Assembly (NCBI GenBank): GCA_030428695.1
Contig: JAUIEM010000525.1
Location: 1 to 5,371, forward strand
Length of the DNA stretch: 5,371 nt
DNA from: a bacterium
GTDB lineage: Bacteria; Planctomycetota; J058; JAJDCP01
Direction of reading: 5' to 3'
Numbering within the stretch: position 1 is the first letter of the stretch; each line of letters opens with the position of its first letter. Below are positions 1 through 4,971 of this stretch, piece by piece. The position numbers and the translations under genes are program-made. Under the pieces are notes generated by a model. It saw only the letters and a list, made by a program, of their open reading frames with translations, did no database searches and had not been told where the DNA came from.

Positions 1-465
1 GGTCGTGCCCCACTCGCCGACGCCGTCGGTCGTCAGGATCGCCGCGTCCTCGAAGGGCGAGGGCAGGAAGGCGGCGGCGGCGTGCGACATGTGGTGGTCA
101 CAGAACAGGATGTCCTTCTCGGTGTCCAGGGCATCCTGGATCTCGCGGCCGATGTGCAGCTTCTTGGTCACCCAGCTCGGCAGGGCCTTGGTCCAGGAGA
201 TCCACGACCAGGGCCAGGTCGCGATGTGGTTGACCAGGATGCGGTGGAACTTGATCAGCGGCTTCTCGTAGAAGACGATGTGATCGAGGTCCTCGACCTT
301 GATGCCCTCGCGCTTCAGGCACCACTCGATCGCGAGCTTCGGGAACTCGGCCGTGTGCTTGCGCCGGCAGAAGCGCTCCTCCGCCGCCGCGGAGACGACG
401 ACGCCGTCCTTGACCAGGGCGGCGGCCGAGTCGTGGTAGAAGCAGGAGATGCCTAGAACGTACAT
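1..465 (-). CDS. NodU/CmcH/TobZ-family carbamoyltransferase, N-terminal part (gene cut by left edge)
   Basis: The gene begins with ATG at 465 and stays open to base 1, giving the first 155 residues; the family is usually about 550-620 residues, so most of the gene lies outside. These enzymes transfer a carbamoyl group from carbamoyl phosphate, via an adenylate, onto a hydroxyl of an antibiotic, Nod factor or other glycan or metabolite, in the cytoplasm. The N-terminus is typical: GISCFYHDSAAALV (residues 5-18) with the H11-D12 pair, AAEERFCRRKH (27-37), then HHMSHAAAAFLPSPF (124-138) and TTDGVGEW (145-152). H124, H128 and D147 have the spacing known for metal ligands in TobZ. The remaining ligand and the C-terminal carbamoyl-phosphate domain lie outside. 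A GAGAGGG stretch next to the preceding stop codon can serve as ribosome binding site. It lies 13 nt behind the SxtJ-like gene, so co-transcription is likely. The family call is firm; the acceptor substrate cannot be told. Confidence 0.95.
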   Translation of the reverse strand, partial: MYVLGISCFYHDSAAALVKDGVVVSAAAEERFCRRKHTAEFPKLAIEWCLKREGIKVEDLDHIVFYEKPLIKFHRILVNHIATWPWSWISWTKALPSWVTKKLHIGREIQDALDTEKDILFCDHHMSHAAAAFLPSPFEDAAILTTDGVGEWGTT

Positions 466-478
466 CGGTTCCGCCCTC

Positions 479-1036
479 TCAAGAAGCGTGGGAGAGACTT
501 TCCAGCGTGGGCTCGCGCTCTTTGCACGGCTCGAAGTAGCTCTCCGCGGCGGGGTCGAGCTTCTTCCGCAGCGGGTCGCTGCGGTTCATGAACAGGGCCC
601 AGAACGGGAGCATCAGGAAGTACATCAGGGTCAGCACCATGAACGTGACGAAGACCCGCAGCGGCTTGGTGAGGAAGGCGAGCAGCTTCGAGAAGCCCAG
701 CCAGCTGCGCATCGGCCCGCGCACGCACAGCAGCACCAGGCACAGGCCGCCGAGCGCGAGCTGGGAGCCGACCGCGAGCTTGCTCGCGCCCTCGGCCAGC
801 CGCAGCCAGCCGCGGATGCCCATGAACAGGCCGCCGCCCATGCCGATCAGCGCGAAGGTGCTGGTCAGACGGTGCTGCAGCTCGGCCTTGACCTTCAGGG
901 TCTCGAGCAGACCGAACACGGCGATCAGCAGGCCGAAGCCCGCCGGAATCAGCGCCGTCGGCGACGATGCCTGCGTGTAGACGCCGACTCCGAGGGCGAT
1001 CAACGCCACGCCAAAGCCGATCGAGATCTTCCCCAT
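479..1036 (-). CDS. Multi-pass membrane protein with SxtJ-like C-terminal region, partner of the carbamoyltransferase
   Basis: The protein has 185 residues from the ATG at 1036. That start has an AGGAG six bases upstream; the ATG 57 nt further out (1093) has no such support and would add a non-membrane leader. Hydrophobic segments lie roughly at residues 4-20, 26-44, 58-76, 89-106 and 124-147. The first ~115 residues, with a TALIPAGFGLL motif, resemble small four-helix membrane proteins that I recall from planctomycetes. The last ~70 (TKPLRVFVTFMVLTLMYFLM, then DPLRKKLDPAAESYFE) resemble the C-terminal part of SxtJ, the membrane protein beside carbamoyltransferase SxtI in saxitoxin clusters. 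SxtJ's function is unknown. A role in membrane placement or acceptor handling for the carbamoyltransferase is inference from the neighbour gene 13 nt downstream. No SxtK/DUF5989-like small ORF was seen between or before the two genes. Confidence 0.85.
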   Translation of the reverse strand: MGKISIGFGVALIALGVGVYTQASSPTALIPAGFGLLIAVFGLLETLKVKAELQHRLTSTFALIGMGGGLFMGIRGWLRLAEGASKLAVGSQLALGGLCLVLLCVRGPMRSWLGFSKLLAFLTKPLRVFVTFMVLTLMYFLMLPFWALFMNRSDPLRKKLDPAAESYFEPCKEREPTLESLSHAS

Positions 1037-1042
1037 CACTCG

Positions 1043-1047
1043 CTCCT
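1043..1047 (-). promoter_or_regulatory. Shine-Dalgarno AGGAG deciding the start at 1036
   Basis: On the minus strand AGGAG is followed by six bases and the ATG at 1036. This favours the 185-residue form over the 204-residue form starting at 1093. Confidence 0.75.
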
Positions 1048-1139
1048 GGGACAAATGCTCTGTGCGATCAACACCCGCCGGAAGGACCCGCATCGGCGTC
1101 CGCGACCCGTAGGCTGCTCTTCGCTGCGGTCTGCCTCTG

Positions 1140-1171
1140 CCTGGCGCCAGGGGCGCGGCGTCGTGGCCACG
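1140..1171. repeat. Two short perfect palindromes, 21 bp centre to centre
   Basis: CCTGGCGCCAGG (1140-1151, 12 bp) and CGTGGCCACG (1162-1171, 10 bp) are both perfectly self-complementary. They lie between the candidate promoter and the membrane-protein gene. Their centres are two helical turns apart, which suits a repressor dimer pair. Short GC palindromes are also frequent by chance in DNA of this composition, so an operator role is only a possibility. Confidence 0.3.
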
Positions 1172-1200
1172 GGGGACCGGGAGTGCATACCTCGCGCGAC

Positions 1201-1229
1201 ACTCTATCCCCTAGCTTCGGACCTGACAA
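1201..1229 (-). promoter_or_regulatory. Candidate sigma70-type promoter for the membrane protein-carbamoyltransferase unit
   Basis: Read on the minus strand, TTGTCA (1229-1224, five of six matches to TTGACA) is followed after exactly 17 bases by TAGAGT (1206-1201, four of six matches to TATAAT). Transcription would start near 1194 and leave a leader of about 160 nt before the ATG at 1036. The -35 box sits inside a small perfect inverted repeat, GACCT-GACA-AGGTC (1220-1233), that could be an operator. This is a pattern match only; the long leader is a mild point against it. Confidence 0.4.
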
Positions 1230-1264
1230 GGTCTGCGCTTTAGGGACTGGAAGTAAACCGGTGC

Positions 1265-1287
1265 CGCGATGCCGGTCGGGCATCGCG
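1265..1287 (-). terminator. Hairpin behind the zinc-ribbon gene, possible terminator
   Basis: CGCGATGCC and GGCATCGCG form a perfect 9-bp inverted repeat around the 5-nt loop GGTCG. It lies 12 nt beyond the stop codon of the minus-strand gene ending at 1300. The sequence after the stem on that strand (GGCACCGGTTTACTT) lacks a run of T, so it is not a classic intrinsic terminator. It may instead protect the 3' end or act with a factor. Its position between the two minus-strand genes supports separate transcripts. Confidence 0.5.
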
Positions 1288-1299
1288 AACCCTGGCATC

Positions 1300-2217
1300 T
1301 CAAAGCAGGTAGGAGAGGATCCCGCCCGCGAGAAAGGCGGTGACCAGGAACACGACGACCAGCGCCATCGAGATGTCCTCGCCCCCGAGGATCCCGGCCC
1401 GCTGACGGTTCCCCGCCAGCACGCGGCGGCGGATGCTCGCCTCGAGCTCGGCGAGCGGCACGTCGAGGCTGCGGCCTTCGGGATCTTCCGCCAGACAGCG
1501 CTCGAGGCTCTGACGGCCGGCCCGGTCGAGGCCGACCAGGGCCCGCGTGTCGAGCCGCACCGAGCGCACATCGCAGGCACCGAGCACCTCGAAGGCCCAG
1601 CTGAGCTGCGCTCCAGCCTCGGGCCCGAGGATGCCGGCGAGGGCGATGCGCGCGGGCACCTCGGCCGGATACAGGTCGAGGGCGAGCTCGCTCTGGGTGA
1701 AGTCGAGGCGCTTGAGCCGCGCGTCGATGCGGTCGAGGAAGCGGAGGATGTGGTCTTTGTGGAAGTCCTGGCGCTTGTTGCGGAAGATGCGCCGGTTCTC
1801 TTCGTCGTAGAACTGGTCGCGCGGGAACTTCTCCCCCTGGGGGTAGAACTTCAACAGCTCCTTGAGGCAGCTGCGCGCCAGCGCCCCCGGACGCTTCCCC
1901 AGCCCCTTCCGCCGGTTGCGTTGGGCGCGCATCAGCTGCTCGCTCAGCTGCCGGGCGAGGATGAACCAGCCGACGGGGTCGATCAGCTCGGACGGGGACT
2001 CGTCGGGGTTGATGATCGGGTCGAGGGGGTCGAACTCGGCGAGGAAGCCCGGGTTGGGCTTGAGAGAGAAGATCCGCACCATGCCACACCGCCGGCATTG
2101 CGCCCGCAAGCGGTGCACGGGGCCCTCCTCCCGCTCGAGGAGGACGAAGTACACACCACAGTCGCAGCTTTTCTGGTGGACGTAGAGGATCTCTTCGAGC
2201 AGCGATCGCGCGGACAC
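1300..2217 (-). CDS. Tail-anchored zinc-ribbon protein of unknown function
   Basis: The protein has 305 residues from the GTG at 2217, chosen because GAGGA lies five bases upstream; another in-frame GTG at 2232 has no ribosome binding site. The reading frame stays open upstream to 2655, but that part runs through the divergent intergenic region and the start of the plus-strand gene and is not protein-like. Residues 18-45 hold C18-x-C20 and C41-x2-C44, a likely zinc ribbon. A mostly helical charged region follows, with DPLDPIINPDESPSELIDPVGWF and FYPQGEKFPRDQFYDEENRRIF as likely conserved patches. The last 24 residues (282-305) form one hydrophobic helix ending at the C-terminus, so the protein is probably tail-anchored with its bulk in the cytoplasm. 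I recall planctomycete hypothetical proteins of similar plan, but no function is known to me. It is followed by a hairpin and appears to be a single-gene unit. Confidence 0.85.
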   Translation of the reverse strand: MSARSLLEEILYVHQKSCDCGVYFVLLEREEGPVHRLRAQCRRCGMVRIFSLKPNPGFLAEFDPLDPIINPDESPSELIDPVGWFILARQLSEQLMRAQRNRRKGLGKRPGALARSCLKELLKFYPQGEKFPRDQFYDEENRRIFRNKRQDFHKDHILRFLDRIDARLKRLDFTQSELALDLYPAEVPARIALAGILGPEAGAQLSWAFEVLGACDVRSVRLDTRALVGLDRAGRQSLERCLAEDPEGRSLDVPLAELEASIRRRVLAGNRQRAGILGGEDISMALVVVFLVTAFLAGGILSYLL

Positions 2218-2220
2218 CGG

Positions 2221-2227
2221 CTTCCTC
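2221..2227 (-). promoter_or_regulatory. Ribosome binding site GAGGAAG for the GTG start at 2217
   Basis: The minus strand reads GAGGAAG-CCG-GTG. The GAGGA core is five bases from the GTG and decides between the two possible GTG starts. Confidence 0.65.
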
Positions 2228-2260
2228 GTCACTCCGCGGGCAGGCCTTCCTCCCCGTCCC

Positions 2261-2269
2261 AAGGTACCA
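2261..2269 (-). promoter_or_regulatory. Possible extended -10 element for the zinc-ribbon gene
   Basis: The minus strand reads TGGTACCTT, that is TG-N followed by TACCTT (four of six matches to TATAAT). It would start a transcript about 37 nt before the GTG at 2217. No convincing -35 box lies upstream, so the call is weak. Confidence 0.25.
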
Positions 2270-2292
2270 GATGGGAAGCCGGCCCGCCGCCC

Positions 2293-2321
2293 TTTTCTGC
2301 GCGGCGCGATGCCGCTACCCT
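2293..2321 (+). promoter_or_regulatory. Possible promoter for the toroid-repeat gene
   Basis: TTTTCT (2293-2298) is followed after 17 bases by TACCCT (2316-2321). Its pattern, CCTTTT then 17 bases then GCTA, resembles the site before the mannosyltransferase gene, where the geometry is better. Matches to the standard consensus are poor, so this is tentative. Confidence 0.25.
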
Positions 2322-2342
2322 GAGGGCGTAGGGAGGGACCGA

Positions 2343-2358
2343 GGAAGCCCGCGCTTCC
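2343..2358 (+). repeat. Small hairpin in the leader of the toroid-repeat gene
   Basis: GGAAGC and GCTTCC form a perfect 6-bp inverted repeat with loop CCGC. It ends five bases before the Shine-Dalgarno AGGGGAG (2364-2370). It could stabilise the leader or modulate ribosome access; chance occurrence is not excluded. Confidence 0.3.
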
Positions 2359-2363
2359 GCCAC

Positions 2364-2370
2364 AGGGGAG
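2364..2370 (+). promoter_or_regulatory. Ribosome binding site AGGGGAG for the GTG start at 2378
   Basis: AGGGGAG lies seven bases before GTG at 2378. It supports a start that gives a signal peptide at the N-terminus. Confidence 0.7.
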
Positions 2371-2377
2371 AGACAGA

Positions 2378-3628
2378 GTGAGAACCGAGGCCCTGCTCGT
2401 GGCCCTCGCCATCGCGTCCGCATGCGCGGCCCAGGAGGTCTCCGAGGCCGCCGTCCAGGCGGCCGTCGAGGCGGGCATCGTGTGGATCGGGGACCGCGCC
2501 ATCGACGGCGGAGGGTTCGAATCCGCGCACACCGGGAGCCACACCGAGGGCACCGCGAGCCTCGGGCTGCTCACGCTGCTCAAGGCCGGCGTGCCGCCCG
2601 ACCATCCGCTGATCGAGGAAGGCTTCGCGATGCTACGCACGCGCACCTTCGTCAAGACCTACGATGTCGCGCTGACGATCATGGCGATCGAGGCGCGCTA
2701 CAAACCGCCGGAGAAGCTCCTGCGCAAAGCGAAGAACCAGCCCGCCTCGACCGTGACCCGCAAGGCCTTCGACATGCTCGCGCCGCGCCAGGACAAGAAG
2801 CTGCTCGACAAGCTGGTCGAGAGCCTGATCGAGAACCAGAAGGAAGACGGGGGCTGGCGCTACCCGGGCGGCGACGGCAGCGACAACTCGGCGACCCAGT
2901 ACGCGATGCTCGGGCTGAAGTCCGCCCTGCGCCTGGGCTGGGAGGTGCCGACCGAGGTCTTCGTGAAAGCCGCCGAGCGCATGCTCGGGATGCAGCAGGA
3001 GGACGGACCGGAGGTCTCGTGGTTCGACGTCCCCGCCGCCGACCGCCCGATCGACGAGTACCTCAAGCCGAAGGACCGGCGCGAGAGCTACGACGACATG
3101 ACGACCGAGGAGCGGCCCGTCGAGTCGTTCAACGATGAGCATCTGCGGATGCACGCCCGGGGCTTCGGCTACACCGTCGAGTCGACCGGCCAGAACGGCT
3201 CGATGACCGCCGCGGGCGTCGCGATCCTGGTGATCTGCAAGTCCGAGCTCGAGGCGCGCCGCGAGGCCGCGGGCTGGTGGCGCGCGAACGGCAACGCGGT
3301 CAACCGCGCGATCCGCGACTCCGGCGCCTGGCTCGCGCACCACTTCTCCGTGACCGAGAACCCCCGCAACCCCGGCAAGTGGGACCAGTACTACCTGTAC
3401 GGTCTCGAGCGCGCGGGGATGCTGATGGGCACCTACCTGCTCGGCGAGCGCGACTGGTACGTCGAGGGAGCCGAGCACCTGCTCGCGACCCAGGAAGACG
3501 ACGGCTCCTGGCTGTGCCACGCCGAAGGCGACCGCTTCGTCGACACCTGCTTCAGCCTGCTGTTCCTCAAGCGAGCGACCATCCCGGTGCTCGAGCTGCC
3601 GCCGCCCCGGGTCGCGACCGGGGAGTAG
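2378..3628 (+). CDS. Exported prenyltransferase/squalene-oxidase-repeat (alpha/alpha-toroid) protein
   Basis: The protein has 416 residues from GTG at 2378, with AGGGGAG seven bases upstream. Residues 5-18 (ALLVALAIASACAA) look like a Sec signal peptide, probably cut near 17-19; C16 does not fit a good lipobox because position -3 is alanine. The rest carries repeats of the terpenoid-cyclase/prenyltransferase fold: DGGGFESAHTGSHTEGTASLGLLTLLKAG (43-71), QKEDGGWRYPGGDGSDNSATQYAMLGL (154-180) and QEDDGSWLCHAEGDRFVDTCFSLLFLKRA (372-400), each with a QW-like D-G-x-W/F core, plus a weaker GQNGSMTAAGVAIL (271-284). The catalytic DxDD motif of squalene-hopene cyclases is not seen, so I infer a binding or structural role outside the cytoplasm rather than cyclisation. 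A charged insert (about 214-262) interrupts the repeats. The family is often annotated 'terpene cyclase/mutase family' in planctomycetes; the true function is unknown. Confidence 0.92.
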   Translation: MRTEALLVALAIASACAAQEVSEAAVQAAVEAGIVWIGDRAIDGGGFESAHTGSHTEGTASLGLLTLLKAGVPPDHPLIEEGFAMLRTRTFVKTYDVALTIMAIEARYKPPEKLLRKAKNQPASTVTRKAFDMLAPRQDKKLLDKLVESLIENQKEDGGWRYPGGDGSDNSATQYAMLGLKSALRLGWEVPTEVFVKAAERMLGMQQEDGPEVSWFDVPAADRPIDEYLKPKDRRESYDDMTTEERPVESFNDEHLRMHARGFGYTVESTGQNGSMTAAGVAILVICKSELEARREAAGWWRANGNAVNRAIRDSGAWLAHHFSVTENPRNPGKWDQYYLYGLERAGMLMGTYLLGERDWYVEGAEHLLATQEDDGSWLCHAEGDRFVDTCFSLLFLKRATIPVLELPPPRVATGE

Positions 3629-3633
3629 GCAGG

Positions 3634-3711
3634 GATACCGATACCGATACCGAGACCGACACCGATTCCGATTCCGACCTCGGGATCAGGATCGGGATCG
3701 GGATCGGTACT
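3634..3711. repeat. Degenerate hexamer repeat, 13 units in phase, last five inverted
   Basis: Units 1-8 (3634-3681) follow GANNCC: GATACC three times, GAGACC, GACACC, GATTCC twice, GACCTC. Units 9-12 (3682-3705) are GGGATC, AGGATC, GGGATC, GGGATC, the reverse-complement type (GATCCC), and a thirteenth, GGTACT, closes the array. The six-base phase is unbroken across the switch. The two parts can pair imperfectly around unit 8, with GU wobbles in RNA, so the transcript of the upstream gene could end in a hairpin. In one frame the repeat reads as alternating Asp-Thr/Asp-Ser then Gly-Ile dipeptides, but no gene plausibly uses it. It begins 5 nt after the stop codon of the toroid-repeat gene. Confidence 0.85.
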
Positions 3712-3757
3712 CCCGCTGTCCCCGCCCGACCGCGACTCCGATCCGACAGAGCGACCT

Positions 3758-3786
3758 TTTGCGCACTGGGGGGCGGCTGCTATGGT
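3758..3786 (+). promoter_or_regulatory. Candidate promoter (extended -10) for the mannosyltransferase gene
   Basis: TATGGT (3781-3786) is preceded by TGC, making an extended -10 element. The T-rich CCTTTTGCG upstream offers a weak -35 box (TTTGCG, 3758-3763) at 17-bp spacing. Transcription would begin near 3793, about 23 nt before the TTG start, with the Shine-Dalgarno in between. The geometry is good although the -35 match is poor. Confidence 0.45.
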
Positions 3787-3803
3787 AGCGCCGCACCCGC
3801 GCT

Positions 3804-3808
3804 GGAGG
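3804..3808 (+). promoter_or_regulatory. Shine-Dalgarno GGAGG deciding a TTG start
   Basis: GGAGG lies seven bases before TTG at 3816. No ATG or GTG start in the same frame nearby has comparable support. Confidence 0.75.
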
Positions 3809-3815
3809 CCTCGCG

Positions 3816-4967
3816 TTGTCCGCACCCGAACCGCGCTCCCTGCCGCTCGGCAGTCCGACAGGGCTGCGGGCCACGCTGCTCCGCGTCGGCGTGCTGCGCA
3901 TCGCGCTGGCGATCGGCCTGCTGTGGTGGCTGGGCCTGACCGGTCCCCTGAATCCGGACCCGGGCCACTTCTTCTACCACGGGGCCGCGCAGGTCGAAGG
4001 CCCGGTCGGCGAGCTGTGCGTCAAGTGGGACAGCTACTGGTACCTGCAGATCGTCCGGGAAGGCTACGACGCCACCGCCGAAGGGCAGCAGAACCTCGCC
4101 TTCTTCCCCTGCTACCCGATGTCGATCAAGGCGGTCGCCGCGCTCGGCGTGCCGCCGGTGTACGCCGGCGTCGGCATCTCGCTGGCCTGCTTCGTGCTCG
4201 CCCTGCTCGCTGCCTGGTCCTACGCCGAGCAGCGCTTCGGACCGGGGGCGGGGAGCGCGACGCTGCTGTGGCTGTGCGTGTTCCCCTCCTCCTGGGTGTT
4301 CTCGATGGTCTACGCCGAGGCGCTCTTCTGCGCCCTGGTCTTCGGCTTCCTCGCGCTCTACCACCGCGAGCGCTACGACTGGGCGGCCGCCGTCGCGGTG
4401 TTCGTGCCCCTGACCCGCGGGGCGGGCTTAGCCCTCGGGGCCGCGATCGGCGTCGACTTCCTCGTGCGCTGGCTGCGCACGCGGCAGCTGCCGCGCGGCC
4501 CCCTGCTGGCCGGGGCGGGCTTCGGCCTCGGGCTGGCCGGGCTGTGCGCCTTCTACACCTCCGTGACCGGCTCACCGCTCGGCTTCCTCGGGCAACAGAC
4601 ATCCTGGGCCGAGGACCTGGGAACCGCCGAGAGCGTATCGCGCATGCTGGCCGGGCTGTTGCGCCTGCAAGAACCGGACGCCCCCGTCGCCCTCGCCTTC
4701 TGGGCGGTGATGCTCGCCGCCCTGGCCGCGCTCTGGAGGCGGGCCCGCGACATCGACACCTGGTACGCGACCGGGGCGGTGCTGCTGCTGATCTTCTTCG
4801 GCCTGCATCGCTCGCAGCTGCGCTACATGCTCCCGCTCCTGCCGCTGCACGCGCTGCTCGCGTGCTTCCTCTCCCGGCGCGGCTGGCTCGGGATCGCGCT
4901 GGTGGTGATCGCCCCGCTGCAGCTCGTGCTCACCCACCTCTGGATGCGCTGGCAGATCCCCTACTGA
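3816..4967 (+). CDS. PIG-V-like GT-C family mannosyltransferase, integral membrane
   Basis: The protein has 383 residues from TTG at 3816, with GGAGG seven bases upstream. It is strongly hydrophobic, with about nine or ten membrane helices (roughly 22-42, 112-135, 147-165, 167-183, 189-217, 229-249, 290-308, 317-331, 335-352, 357-376). The first outer loop holds WDSYWYLQIVREGY (71-84); the acidic residue after W in this WDxxWYxxI motif (D72) is the expected catalytic residue in GT-C enzymes. NLAFFPCYP (93-101), FPSSWVFSMVYAEALF (156-171), LTRGAG (199-204) and LRYMLPLLPLH (335-345) match bacterial relatives of GPI mannosyltransferase 2 (PIG-V). Such enzymes use polyprenyl-phosphate-linked sugar on the outer face of the membrane; the acceptor here is unknown. 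It seems to be transcribed alone from its own promoter and ends 4 nt from a convergent gene. Confidence 0.92.
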   Translation: MSAPEPRSLPLGSPTGLRATLLRVGVLRIALAIGLLWWLGLTGPLNPDPGHFFYHGAAQVEGPVGELCVKWDSYWYLQIVREGYDATAEGQQNLAFFPCYPMSIKAVAALGVPPVYAGVGISLACFVLALLAAWSYAEQRFGPGAGSATLLWLCVFPSSWVFSMVYAEALFCALVFGFLALYHRERYDWAAAVAVFVPLTRGAGLALGAAIGVDFLVRWLRTRQLPRGPLLAGAGFGLGLAGLCAFYTSVTGSPLGFLGQQTSWAEDLGTAESVSRMLAGLLRLQEPDAPVALAFWAVMLAALAALWRRARDIDTWYATGAVLLLIFFGLHRSQLRYMLPLLPLHALLACFLSRRGWLGIALVVIAPLQLVLTHLWMRWQIPY

Positions 4968-4971
4968 GGCC

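Noticed and set aside
1037..1299. Possible tRNA, small RNA or small DUF5989-like gene in the gap
   Set aside because: No cloverleaf, T-loop-like sequence or short membrane ORF with a ribosome binding site could be found; only promoter- and hairpin-like elements are supported.
967..2331. A 454-codon open frame on the plus strand across the zinc-ribbon gene
   Set aside because: It lies opposite a better-supported minus-strand gene, has low-complexity Glu/Leu/Ala/Arg composition typical of GC-rich antisense frames, and has no good start site.
2039..2350. The sequence CGAGGAAGCCC occurring twice (about 2039 and 2340)
   Set aside because: One copy lies in coding sequence and the other in a leader, with no similarity around them; this is expected by chance in GC-rich DNA.
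2218..2655. Upstream extension of the zinc-ribbon frame to an ATG at 2655
   Set aside because: The extension crosses the intergenic region and the start of the divergent gene and reads as non-protein-like Ser/Pro/Arg-rich sequence. The GTG at 2217 has the ribosome binding site.
2633..3520. A 295-codon minus-strand open frame inside the toroid-repeat gene
   Set aside because: It is an antisense shadow of a gene with clear repeats, signal peptide and ribosome binding site.
3277..3939. Plus-strand frame encoding an Asp-Thr/Asp-Ser and Gly-Ile dipeptide stretch
   Set aside because: It only links an out-of-frame part of one gene with the intergenic hexamer repeat and an out-of-frame part of the next; the dipeptides are a by-product of the six-base repeat.
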